A stretch of DNA of 11,166 bases from Methanomassiliicoccaceae archaeon (GTDB taxonomy: Archaea > Thermoplasmatota > Thermoplasmata > Methanomassiliicoccales > Methanomethylophilaceae): positions 1 through 11,166 of the forward strand of contig JAIRJQ010000100.1 of the NCBI GenBank assembly GCA_031260545.1. Reading direction: 5' to 3'. Each line of letters begins with the position of its first letter. Position 1 is the stretch's first letter. Position numbers and translations under genes: made by a program. The notes below the pieces were generated by a model. It saw only the letters and a program-made list of their open reading frames with translations, was not told the origin of the DNA and ran no database searches. Positions 1-7,463 of the stretch are shown piece after piece.

Positions 1-2186
1 ATTACGATGTTCTCATAGCCGCGTTCAAGTCGGGGGCGATCACTACTGCCGCGATCAAAACGACGGCATCTGCGATCCTTTCAGATCCGAGCGCAATGAT
101 GCTTGTCTCTCTTCTCACCAGCGACAGGATAGTGGAAGAAGACAACGTATCCGCGAGCGGCTGCATGATCTCCATAACGGTAATGGATGCAGATCTGGAC
201 ATTATACACGATGGTCAGAAAGGCTTTGAAAATGACATAATCTCCACGGCCAAGTCCTTCGTTCCCGCTACTGGCCTGAACATAAGGGTCGCCGGGATGG
301 TGACCATGATGAACGACATCGGCAGTCTGGCACAGAAGGACATTGCGATGTTGCTGCCGATAGCGATCATCGTCATTGCACTGTTGCTTCTGCTGATATA
401 TCGTGACCTCAGGGACACGCTGGTAGGCCTTCTTGGGTTGCTGATCGCAGTGGTATGGACATTCGGTATCGCAATATTAGCCGGGATAGAGATGTCAACG
501 ATAGCCATCGCGGTACCCATATTGATAATAGCGCTGGGGATCGATTACAGCCTGCATCTGGTGTTCAGGTACAGGGAAGAGAGGCGCTCCGGGTACGATC
601 CGAAAGGAGCGATATCAAGAACGATGGGCTCGGTGGGCGAGGCGTTGGTCCTCGCTACGGTAACAACAGCGATCGCATTCCTTTCGTATCTGACATCGGC
701 GATGTCCGCACTCGCTGATTTCGGTGTCATGTGCGCCATCGGCATCGTATGCGCATTCGGTGTGATGTTATTGCTCGTTCCGCCGCTGCAGGTCAGAAGG
801 GACCGCAAAGCGGAGAAAAATGGCAACGATCCCGATGAGGCGAAACGTTACAAGAACACCAAAAGCGAGAACGGCGACGTTCTCGGTAAAATATCAGGGA
901 TAGGCGGCAGGATGGCCGCCAAGAGCCCGTGGGCGGTGCTCGGAGCCGTTGCACTTGTGATAGTGTTATCAGGATACAGCGCCACCAATCTCTCGTACGA
1001 TTTCAATATGTACGAATTCATACCGGAGGGGACGGATGCGCACGATACGATAACGTATCTGAATGATAACTATTCAACGACCACGATCACGACGAGCGTG
1101 CTCATCTACGAGGACGGATGGGATCTTAAGACGATAAAGGCCATCGAGGGTTCGCTGACCAATATGGCGAAAGATCCGATCACAGGGCTATTGTATCAAG
1201 GCGCCGGTCCGCCTAGTACTGAATATATAGGCACGGCGCTGAGCCAGTTCAACAATGATTACGGGGCACAGATCATACCGGGCACGGAAGGGAAGACATA
1301 CAGTGACCTCTACAGCCAAGTATTCGATGCGAACGGCATTCTTTTACCGGCAGCGACACAGACGGGCCTGAACTTCCTGAAAAACATAACTCCGCAAGCG
1401 GCCGTATCGTCCGTTGTAGGAAACCATGATGGAAAACAGATCACGAGGATGATCCTTCACATGACACCCGATATCCAGGGCAACAATGACGGGATAATAG
1501 AAATGAAGGATTCCATCGACAGAGCGTGTCAGCCGCTTGCTCTCATCGGCGCAGATCATACTACAACGGGACAATCCATCATCATGGCGGTCAGTATGAA
1601 AGAGATGAACAACAGTCAGATGACCTCGCTGCTGGTGACGATCGCGTTCGTCCTGCTTGTACTGACGTTATTCATGTTCTATATCGACAGGAGCTGGATC
1701 CTTGGAGCGCTGGCGACCGTTCCGACATTGATATCAGTGATCATGGTATGGGGAACGATGGCGCTGATCGGCATGCCGCTTAACGTCATGACATTGACGA
1801 TAGCGTCGCTCGCTGTAGGGATGGGCGTAACATACGGGATACACATATCGCATCGGTACGTTACGGAACTGGTCAAGAACGACCGTGATGCCAAGGACGC
1901 GATAAAGGTCGCGACCCGTGAAACAGGGAAAGGCGTTTTCGCGGCAGCGGTAACAACCGTCGCAGGGTTCGGAGTTCTTGGATTTTCTAAGATACTGCCG
2001 ATGTACCAGTTCGGCATAATCACAGCACTGGCGATAGGATTCGGTTATATCGGATCGATATTCGTGCTGCCGTCGCTGCTTGTCATATGGGGAAAATACG
2101 CGAAGCCCAGGATGATGGCCAAACGTAACGGGACAAAGAAAGGACCGAAGGACCCGGAGCCGGAAAACAACACGAATTCAAATTGA
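1..2186 (+). CDS. RND superfamily (MMPL/Patched-like) exporter, 5' partial
   Basis: The reading frame is open from the left edge (first full codon at 3), so the true start lies outside the window; the ATG at 96 is internal. 727 residues are visible. The layout is that of an RND permease. The end of the first extracytoplasmic domain (3-340) is followed by five helices at about 342-404, 417-490, 495-570, 640-715 and 720-795. A charged cytosolic linker follows (800-925), then a helix at 930-1000, a second large extracytoplasmic domain (1000-1615) and five more helices to about 2092. The first repeat has the family motif GIDYSLH with Asp at 543-545. The matching motif in the second repeat reads GVTYGIH, with Thr (1830-1832) where Asp is usual. 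A hydrophilic Lys/Pro/Asn tail ends the protein. Proton-driven export of lipids or other hydrophobic molecules is the family role; the substrate cannot be told. A terminator follows directly. Confidence 0.88.
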   Translation, partial: YDVLIAAFKSGAITTAAIKTTASAILSDPSAMMLVSLLTSDRIVEEDNVSASGCMISITVMDADLDIIHDGQKGFENDIISTAKSFVPATGLNIRVAGMVTMMNDIGSLAQKDIAMLLPIAIIVIALLLLLIYRDLRDTLVGLLGLLIAVVWTFGIAILAGIEMSTIAIAVPILIIALGIDYSLHLVFRYREERRSGYDPKGAISRTMGSVGEALVLATVTTAIAFLSYLTSAMSALADFGVMCAIGIVCAFGVMLLLVPPLQVRRDRKAEKNGNDPDEAKRYKNTKSENGDVLGKISGIGGRMAAKSPWAVLGAVALVIVLSGYSATNLSYDFNMYEFIPEGTDAHDTITYLNDNYSTTTITTSVLIYEDGWDLKTIKAIEGSLTNMAKDPITGLLYQGAGPPSTEYIGTALSQFNNDYGAQIIPGTEGKTYSDLYSQVFDANGILLPAATQTGLNFLKNITPQAAVSSVVGNHDGKQITRMILHMTPDIQGNNDGIIEMKDSIDRACQPLALIGADHTTTGQSIIMAVSMKEMNNSQMTSLLVTIAFVLLVLTLFMFYIDRSWILGALATVPTLISVIMVWGTMALIGMPLNVMTLTIASLAVGMGVTYGIHISHRYVTELVKNDRDAKDAIKVATRETGKGVFAAAVTTVAGFGVLGFSKILPMYQFGIITALAIGFGYIGSIFVLPSLLVIWGKYAKPRMMAKRNGTKKGPKDPEPENNTNSN

Positions 2187-2199
2187 TCAGTACGGGAAC

Positions 2200-2228
2200 A
2201 GGGCCTTATGGCCCTTTTTTATATTTTT
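2200..2228 (+). terminator. Hairpin plus T-tract terminator after the RND gene
   Basis: A 6-bp perfect stem (AGGGCC / GGCCCT, 2200-2205 and 2210-2215) with a TTAT loop runs into a T-rich tract (2215-2220 and 2224-2229). It starts 14 nt after the TGA at 2184-2186. In archaea the T-tract alone is enough to end transcription; here both elements are present. It separates the exporter from purP. Confidence 0.8.
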
Positions 2229-2337
2229 TCGGGTCAAAGGAGGACCCTCTGAAGGTGATCTTTTATTCACAGTGTTAAATATCCGCCGGTACGGGACATT
2301 CGGGCATATGCAGAGAACGGCCGAAAGCGACCCAAGA

Positions 2338-2345
2338 TTTAAATC
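2338..2345 (+). promoter_or_regulatory. TATA box of purP (likely leaderless transcript)
   Basis: TTTAAATC is centred about 24.5 nt before the A of the ATG at 2366, the usual archaeal distance from TATA box to transcription start. No Shine-Dalgarno-like sequence lies between the box and the ATG. Both facts point to transcription starting at or next to the initiation codon. The purine-rich bases just upstream (CCAAGA) could serve as the BRE. Confidence 0.6.
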
Positions 2346-2365
2346 CATAAATACAATCCGTGCGT

Positions 2366-3439
2366 ATGGTCCCTAAGAAAAAGATCGACGCGATCCTCAG
2401 CGGTTATGACAAGGATAACATAACCATAGCAACACTGTGTTCACATTCTTCGTTACAGATCTTTCACGGAGCCCGCAAGGCCGGTTTTAAGACGCTAGGC
2501 CTTACCGTTTCTCACAACACAAAATATTATGACGCGTTCCCGCTGGCAAAGCCGGACGAGATCCTGAAATTCAGAGATCTCGATGAGATAGATACGAGGG
2601 TAGGGGAACTCCACGACAGGAATGCGATCGTGATACCGCACGGATCATTCGTGGAATACATGGGACCGAAAAAGTTCGAAGATCTCGAAGTTCCGGCATA
2701 CTGCAACCGCGCAGTTCTCCAGTGGGAGTCCGACCGCGATCTCGAAAGACAATGGATAACATCCGCAGGCGTCGCCATGCCGCGGATATACACGGACGCA
2801 AGGGAGATAAAAGAACCGGTACTCGTGAAATATCACGGCGCAAAGGGAGGAAGAGGATTCTTCATCGCCAAGGATTATCCGGATTTCAAGATGTACATCG
2901 ATAACACTCAGCCGTATACGATCCAGGAATATGCGCTCGGTACGAGGTACTACTTGCATTTCTTCTATTCGCCGTTCAAGGATGACGGGTACAAGGTGGC
3001 ACGCGGAGGAACGATCGAACTTCTGTCGATAGACAGAAGGGATGAAAGTAATATTGACGAATTATACAAAATGGGATCGTACGACGACCTGAAGAAGCAC
3101 GGTCTTTACCCATCGTTCGTCGTCACCGGGAACATTCCCGTGGTGATACGCGAATCATTACTTCCGAAGGCGTTCGAAATGGCCGAACGCATCGTCAACC
3201 GTTCTTACGAGCTGTTCGGAGGGATGTGGGGGCCGTTCTGCCTCGAGACGATCGTTACCGATAAATTAGAGTTCAAACTGTTCGAAATATCCACGAGGAT
3301 CGTTGCCGGCACGAACCCGTTCATTTCGGGCTCGCCGTACGCCGACCTGATATATCCCGGCATGAGCACAGGCGGAAGGATCGCGAAGGAGTTCAAGGAC
3401 TGTCAGGCGTCGGGCAACTTCACCGACATCATGACATGA
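2366..3439 (+). CDS. purP: Formate-dependent AICAR ligase (5-formaminoimidazole-4-carboxamide ribotide synthetase)
   Basis: PurP uses ATP and free formate to formylate AICAR to FAICAR, the next-to-last step of IMP synthesis in many archaea, replacing the folate-dependent PurH step. The protein has an N-terminal Rossmann-like region (IATLCSHSSLQIFHGARKAG near the start, then GLTVSHN) and an ATP-grasp body with the glycine-rich AKGGRGFF loop. The metal/ATP-binding C-terminal segment FEISTRIVAGTNPF is very typical of PurP. Length (357 aa) matches the family, about 360. I chose the ATG at 2366 because a TATA box sits about 25 nt ahead of it; a GTG at 2360 is in frame and would add two residues. 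It stands alone between a terminator and an aminotransferase, and no other purine gene is in view. Identification is secure. Confidence 0.93.
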   Translation: MVPKKKIDAILSGYDKDNITIATLCSHSSLQIFHGARKAGFKTLGLTVSHNTKYYDAFPLAKPDEILKFRDLDEIDTRVGELHDRNAIVIPHGSFVEYMGPKKFEDLEVPAYCNRAVLQWESDRDLERQWITSAGVAMPRIYTDAREIKEPVLVKYHGAKGGRGFFIAKDYPDFKMYIDNTQPYTIQEYALGTRYYLHFFYSPFKDDGYKVARGGTIELLSIDRRDESNIDELYKMGSYDDLKKHGLYPSFVVTGNIPVVIRESLLPKAFEMAERIVNRSYELFGGMWGPFCLETIVTDKLEFKLFEISTRIVAGTNPFISGSPYADLIYPGMSTGGRIAKEFKDCQASGNFTDIMT

Positions 3440-3458
3440 GAGGATTTGCACAAACAAT

Positions 3459-3466
3459 ATCTATAT
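3459..3466 (+). promoter_or_regulatory. Possible TATA box of the class I aminotransferase
   Basis: ATCTATAT lies about 25 nt ahead of the ATG at 3488, just after the purP stop (3437-3439). The purine-rich GGGGAGAGG (3477-3485) next to the ATG could act as a ribosome site if transcription starts upstream, for example by read-through from purP. The two signals suggest different modes and I cannot choose between them. Confidence 0.35.
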
Positions 3467-3487
3467 GAGCGTTATAGGGGAGAGGCG

Positions 3488-4642
3488 ATGGTTTCCAAAA
3501 GGCTTATGGACGTTCCGGAATCGGGTACGGTCGCGATAGCGAATATCGTCAGTCAGCTTAAGCATGAAGGCATCGAGATAATATCATTCTCAATGGGCGA
3601 ACCGGATTTCGACACTCCCGATAATATCAAAGAGGCCTGCGTAAGGTCATTGAATAAAGGGTTCACGCATTATACGCCGTCCACCGGCATACCGGAATTA
3701 AGGAAGGCCATCGCCGAAAGGGCGTCAAACGATAACAAGATAAAATGCACTGCGAAGAACGTTCTTGTAACGCCTACGAAACAGGCACTTTTCATGATCG
3801 CACTCGCATACCTCGACCCGGGAGATGAAGTCATACTTCCTGACCCGGCGTGGGTGTCGTACGAGGCCGTAATAAGATTGGCGGGCGCCAAGCCCGTATA
3901 CGTGACAACGAAATTTGAAGATAATTTCAAAGTGAACGCGGACATGATGGCCTCCGTCGTCACCGAAAGGACAAAGATGCTTATCCTTAACTCACCGTCG
4001 AACCCGACAGGTTCGGTGCTTCCCAGAGATACGTTAAAAGGGATCGCGGACCTGTGCATCGACAAGAAGATAAGAGTGCTGTCGGACGAGATATACGAGC
4101 ACATAATATACGAGGGAGAACACGTTTCAATCGCCTCGTTCGATAATATGTTCGACCGTACGCTTACGATCTCAGGATTGTCAAAAACATATGCGATGAC
4201 CGGATGGAGATTAGGCTGGCTCATTGCTCCCGAGAAAGATATATCCGCGGTGAACAAGTTACAGACACATTCTATAACGTGCGTCACCTCGTTCACACAA
4301 CCGGCGGCCGTGGAGGCACTGAAAGGAACGCAGGAGCCGAGGAAGAGGATGGTCGAGGAGTTCAAGAAACGCAGGAACCTCGCCTTCGATCTGATCAACG
4401 AGATAGACGGGGTGGAATGCAACCGCCCGGAGGGGGCGTTCTATCTGTTCCCCAGGTACTCGCATAAAATATCATCGGAAGACCTTGCGATGTACATGAT
4501 GAAAGAGGCTCACGTTGCAATAACTCCCGGAAGGTCATTCGGGCCCGCCGGCGAGAATCATTTCAGATTATCATATGCAACTTCTGAAAAGAACATCATT
4601 GACGGCATTGCGAGCATGAAGCGCGCCTTCTCCAAGCTTTGA
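3488..4642 (+). CDS. Class I PLP aminotransferase, aspartate aminotransferase type
   Basis: Fold-type I aminotransferase moving an amino group between an amino acid (probably aspartate or an aromatic/neutral one) and 2-oxoglutarate. Counting from the ATG at 3488 (384 aa, normal for the family), the N-terminal FSMGEPDFDTP segment binds substrate. SPSNPTGS carries the cofactor-contacting Asn172, VLSDEIYEHI has the conserved Asp and Tyr, and SGLSKTYAMTGWRLGW contains the PLP Schiff-base lysine Lys233. FRLSYA carries Arg360, which holds the substrate alpha-carboxylate. A TTG at 3446 would add 14 residues (HKQYLYERYRGEA) but lacks a ribosome site, whereas GGGGAGAGG precedes the ATG. The gene sits between purP and a phosphoserine-forming pair. 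The family is certain; substrate specificity cannot be read from the sequence, so no symbol is given. Confidence 0.9.
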   Translation: MVSKRLMDVPESGTVAIANIVSQLKHEGIEIISFSMGEPDFDTPDNIKEACVRSLNKGFTHYTPSTGIPELRKAIAERASNDNKIKCTAKNVLVTPTKQALFMIALAYLDPGDEVILPDPAWVSYEAVIRLAGAKPVYVTTKFEDNFKVNADMMASVVTERTKMLILNSPSNPTGSVLPRDTLKGIADLCIDKKIRVLSDEIYEHIIYEGEHVSIASFDNMFDRTLTISGLSKTYAMTGWRLGWLIAPEKDISAVNKLQTHSITCVTSFTQPAAVEALKGTQEPRKRMVEEFKKRRNLAFDLINEIDGVECNRPEGAFYLFPRYSHKISSEDLAMYMMKEAHVAITPGRSFGPAGENHFRLSYATSEKNIIDGIASMKRAFSKL

Positions 4643-4665
4643 TCATCGCCGTTTCGGGGCTAAGA

Positions 4666-4675
4666 TTTATTATAG
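4666..4675 (+). promoter_or_regulatory. TATA box of the phosphoserine (class V aminotransferase-serA) operon
   Basis: TTTATTATAG in the 96-nt gap after the class I aminotransferase resembles an archaeal TATA element and predicts transcription from about 4695. That leaves a leader of roughly 44 nt, containing a palindrome (4704-4719) and a purine-rich ribosome site (4727-4734). Confidence 0.5.
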
Positions 4676-4703
4676 TGGCGTTATCAATAGGGTCTCGCCG
4701 CAT

Positions 4704-4719
4704 ACGTGTGCGCACACGT
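4704..4719. promoter_or_regulatory. Perfect 16-bp palindrome, candidate operator in the serine operon leader
   Basis: ACGTGTGCGCACACGT reads identically on both strands. It falls about 10-25 nt downstream of the predicted transcription start and 8 nt before the ribosome site, where a dimeric archaeal repressor would block transcription. In RNA it could also form a 6-bp stem with a GCGC loop. The binding factor is unknown. Confidence 0.45.
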
Positions 4720-4738
4720 GAACGGCAGAGGGAGAACA

Positions 4739-5803
4739 TTGAGCAGAAAACTCTTCACAGTAGGTCCTGTGCATGTTGACAGCGAGGTCCTAAAGGCACA
4801 GACAAGGCCGATGATAACGCACCGTTCCAAAGAATACAAGGCGCTTCACGTTTCCGTAATAGAAAGGCTGAAGAAGGCCCTGGACACAGATATGGACATA
4901 TTTTTGGTGGCAGGATCGGCATCCGCATTCCTGGAGGGAGCGGTAAGGAACGGAGTGAAGAGCGATGTTCTCGGATTAACGAACGGTTCATTCGGGAACA
5001 GATGGATAGAGATATCAAAAGCGAACGGAAAAAATGTGAAAGAGATCCGCGTACCGTGGGGCAAAGCAATAAAACCCGCAGATATAGAAGGTCAGGTAAC
5101 GGATAATATCGAAGCCGTTCACTTCGTAAGCAATGAATCGTCCACCGGTGTGCTCAGTCCGATGGGCGAACTTATCTGTGAAATAAAAAAACAAAATGAT
5201 CCGTTAATATTTGTTGACGCCGTAACATCGGCGTTCGGCACCGATCTCAACTTAAAGAAGAACAAGGTGGATGCGTTAGTGTTCGGTTCACAGAAGGCGC
5301 TTGGCCTCCCGCCGGGGATAGGTTTCATCGCGGTCAGCGAAGAACTGATGAAAAAGGCTAAAGAAATTCCAAACAGAGGATTCTACACCGACCTGATAAA
5401 GATAAAAAAGAACAATGATGATAATTCAACACTAACGACATCGCCGGTCTCACTCGTATACGCGCTTGACTTCCAATTGGACCGTATGTTAGCGGAAGGC
5501 GCGCAGGCAAGGTTCAGAAGGCACAGGGAGATGGCCGACATCGTGAGAAAGTGGTCATCGAAACTTCACGGAATGTTGCCGGAAGATGGTTACATGTCTG
5601 ATACCATAGGCGTCCTGAACCGCGGCCCGATGGATTTCGATAAGTTCCATGCATCATTGAAATCAAAGGGCTATGAGATCTCCAACGGCTACGGTGACGT
5701 TAAAGAGAAAACATTCAGAATAGGCCACATGGGAGATCTGAGACCGACTGACATTAAAGAACTGCTTAAAGTAATGGACGAGACACTGGAGGAATTGAAA
5801 TGA
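4739..5803 (+). CDS. Class V PLP aminotransferase, probable phosphoserine aminotransferase (SerC role)
   Basis: By sequence this belongs to the alanine-glyoxylate/serine-pyruvate branch of class V aminotransferases, not to bacterial SerC. It opens with KLFTVGPVHV, has the substrate-loop region THRSKEY, a VDAVTSAFGTD segment (the Asp that pairs with the PLP ring nitrogen) and GSQKALGLPPGIGF with the PLP lysine, Lys186. FRIGHMG near the C-terminus holds the carboxylate-binding Arg. Its stop overlaps the serA start by 4 nt, and a methanogen enzyme of this branch is known to act on 3-phosphohydroxypyruvate. So it most likely makes phosphoserine from the serA product. I chose the TTG at 4739 (354 aa) because AGAGGGAG lies just ahead and homologues start near this motif. 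A GTG at 4706 would put the start inside the palindrome. Other amino donors/acceptors remain possible. Confidence 0.82.
   Translation: MSRKLFTVGPVHVDSEVLKAQTRPMITHRSKEYKALHVSVIERLKKALDTDMDIFLVAGSASAFLEGAVRNGVKSDVLGLTNGSFGNRWIEISKANGKNVKEIRVPWGKAIKPADIEGQVTDNIEAVHFVSNESSTGVLSPMGELICEIKKQNDPLIFVDAVTSAFGTDLNLKKNKVDALVFGSQKALGLPPGIGFIAVSEELMKKAKEIPNRGFYTDLIKIKKNNDDNSTLTTSPVSLVYALDFQLDRMLAEGAQARFRRHREMADIVRKWSSKLHGMLPEDGYMSDTIGVLNRGPMDFDKFHASLKSKGYEISNGYGDVKEKTFRIGHMGDLRPTDIKELLKVMDETLEELK
5788..5793 (+). promoter_or_regulatory. Ribosome binding site of serA inside the preceding gene
   Basis: GGAGGA lies 6 nt ahead of the serA ATG, within the last codons of the class V aminotransferase. With the ATGA stop/start overlap (5800-5803) it indicates translational coupling and fixes the serA start. 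Confidence 0.75.
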
Positions 5804-7380
5804 AGCTGCTTGTTTCCGACCCTCTGTCGGAAGAGGGTCTCAAGATCCTGACCGCATCCGGGATACCGGTGGATGTGAGACCGGGTTTGAGCGAAGATGA
5901 ATTGTGCAAGATCATCGGCGAATACGACGGACTGATAATAAGGAGCGGAACGACCGTAACAAAAAAGGTCCTTGACGCAGGCAAGAAATTACGCGTCGTC
6001 GGCCGTGCCGGCGTCGGTGTCGATAACGTTGACGTACCGTATGCAACCCAGAAAGGGATACTTGTAATGAATACCCCTTCCGCCAACATAATATCCGCTG
6101 CAGAACACTCACTGGCTATGATAATGTCACTCGCCCGTATGATACCCTGGGCACACGCGTCCGTCCACAAAGGGGAATGGAAAAGAAGCAAATTCACAGG
6201 GATCGAACTTTACGGAAAGACGTTGGGAATAATAGGCGTCGGCCGTGTGGGCGGAGAGATAGCGAAACGCGCCAAATCCTTCAACATGACGATGATCGGA
6301 TACGATCCGTACCTTCCTGCCGATGTCGCAGAAAGCCTGTGCGTGAAATTGACAACACTGGAGGATGTCCTCAAAAATTCCGATATAATGACGATACACA
6401 CACCTCTTCTTCCCGAAACGAAGAACATGATCTCAATGCCGCAGTTCAAGATGATGAGAAAGAACGCGCTGATCGTGAACGTGGCGAGAGGCGGCATAGT
6501 GAACGAAGATGACCTTTACGAGGCACTGAAGAACAAAGTGATCGCAGGCGCCGCATTTGATGTGTTCGTCGATGAACCGTTAAAGGAAGGGTGCAAGCTT
6601 CTGGAATTGGATAATCTGGTCACGACGCCGCACCTGGGTGCAAGCACCGTCGAGGCGCAGGAGAAGGTCTCCGTTGACATAGCGGAGAATGTGATAATGT
6701 ATCTCCGCGACAATATGATCTCCAATGCGATCAACGCGCCGCGCGGCCAGCTCGATCCGACGCTGGCGCCGTACCTTCCGTTAGGCGAACGCTTAGGGAT
6801 ATGCATTCACCAGCTGAACGGAATGAGGCCGGTGGACAAGATCGAAGTGGTATTCAGCGGCGAACTGGCGCAAAAGAACACCAAGATGGTGACCCTTTCA
6901 GTTTTGATCGGTGTATTGAAGAACATCGTCGGCGACAGCGTGAACATGATAAACGTCGAATCCATCGCAAAGAGCAAGAACATAAAGGTAACGGAATCGA
7001 AGAACGAGGACTCTCCGGTCTATTCGAATATGGTCACTGTGAGAGTAACATCAGGCAAGGATGCGATATCCGTCCGCGGTACCGTGTTCGCGCAGGTCCC
7101 GCGTTTGATAGGTATAGATAACTACTGTTTCGAGATACCAATGGATACGGATATGTTATTCGCGAGGTATCATGACAAGCCCGGAGTTATCGGAAGCGTC
7201 GGAAAGATTCTTGGCGAAAATAACATCAACATCGGTCAGATGACTGTCGGCCGCGACACGGGGACGAAGATGGCGATAATGCTGATGGGCGTTGATCACG
7301 AAGTGCCGGCCGCGCTGATCAAAAAGATAAGCGATGCCACAGGATTCAATGAAACAAAATACATAGACCTCGTGGAATAA
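5800..7380 (+). CDS. serA: D-3-phosphoglycerate dehydrogenase
   Basis: Oxidises 3-phosphoglycerate to 3-phosphohydroxypyruvate with NAD+, the first step of the phosphorylated serine route; in many methanogens phosphoserine also feeds Cys-tRNA synthesis. The 526 residues match the long form of the enzyme. An N-terminal substrate domain is interrupted by the NAD-binding domain, whose glycine loop is GVGRVG (Gly146, Gly148, Gly151). Catalytic residues are in place: Arg230 in NVARGG, Glu259 in VDEPL and His278 in TPHLGAST. An intervening allosteric (ASB) domain covers about 315-445, and a C-terminal ACT domain (about 449-526) includes ARYHDKPGVIGSVG and INIGQMTVGRD. The ACT domain suggests feedback control by serine, as known for the family. 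The start is fixed by a good ribosome site and the 4-nt overlap with the upstream aminotransferase. No clear terminator follows the TAA. Confidence 0.95.
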   Translation: MKLLVSDPLSEEGLKILTASGIPVDVRPGLSEDELCKIIGEYDGLIIRSGTTVTKKVLDAGKKLRVVGRAGVGVDNVDVPYATQKGILVMNTPSANIISAAEHSLAMIMSLARMIPWAHASVHKGEWKRSKFTGIELYGKTLGIIGVGRVGGEIAKRAKSFNMTMIGYDPYLPADVAESLCVKLTTLEDVLKNSDIMTIHTPLLPETKNMISMPQFKMMRKNALIVNVARGGIVNEDDLYEALKNKVIAGAAFDVFVDEPLKEGCKLLELDNLVTTPHLGASTVEAQEKVSVDIAENVIMYLRDNMISNAINAPRGQLDPTLAPYLPLGERLGICIHQLNGMRPVDKIEVVFSGELAQKNTKMVTLSVLIGVLKNIVGDSVNMINVESIAKSKNIKVTESKNEDSPVYSNMVTVRVTSGKDAISVRGTVFAQVPRLIGIDNYCFEIPMDTDMLFARYHDKPGVIGSVGKILGENNINIGQMTVGRDTGTKMAIMLMGVDHEVPAALIKKISDATGFNETKYIDLVE

Positions 7381-7414
7381 ACACCTTTAAAACTCTTAAA
7401 CACAAATGTAAACA

Positions 7415-7422
7415 TTATTAAA
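7415..7422 (+). promoter_or_regulatory. Probable TATA box of the 128-aa unknown gene
   Basis: TTATTAAA in the AT-rich gap after serA predicts a start near 7444 and a leader of about 20 nt holding the AGGAG ribosome site at 7452-7456. Two other AT-rich candidates (CTTTAAAA at 7385 and CTTAAACA at 7395) would give longer leaders. Confidence 0.4.
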
Positions 7423-7463
7423 GGCGGAGTAGTATCGGTGTCGTCCGTCCCAGGAGTTCTAAC

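Noticed and set aside
96..98. ATG at 96 as the start of the RND exporter
   Set aside because: The frame is open to the left edge and encodes plausible extracytoplasmic-domain sequence before it, and the first transmembrane helix is missing, so the gene begins outside the window.
3446..3487. TTG start adding 14 residues to the class I aminotransferase
   Set aside because: No ribosome site upstream; the ATG at 3488 has a purine-rich site and gives the usual N-terminus and length.
3670..4422. Long open frame of 250 codons on the minus strand
   Set aside because: It lies wholly inside the class I aminotransferase, which has all its catalytic motifs. The minus-strand translation shows no known motif or ribosome site; it is a codon-usage shadow.
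4706..4738. Upstream GTG start for the class V aminotransferase
   Set aside because: It lies within the palindrome, has no ribosome site, and adds a stretch not expected in the family; TTG at 4739 has AGAGGGAG just ahead.
7381..7463. Terminator for serA in the following gap
   Set aside because: The gap is AT-rich but has no T-tract or stable hairpin that I can find, so serA may read through or end at an unrecognised site.
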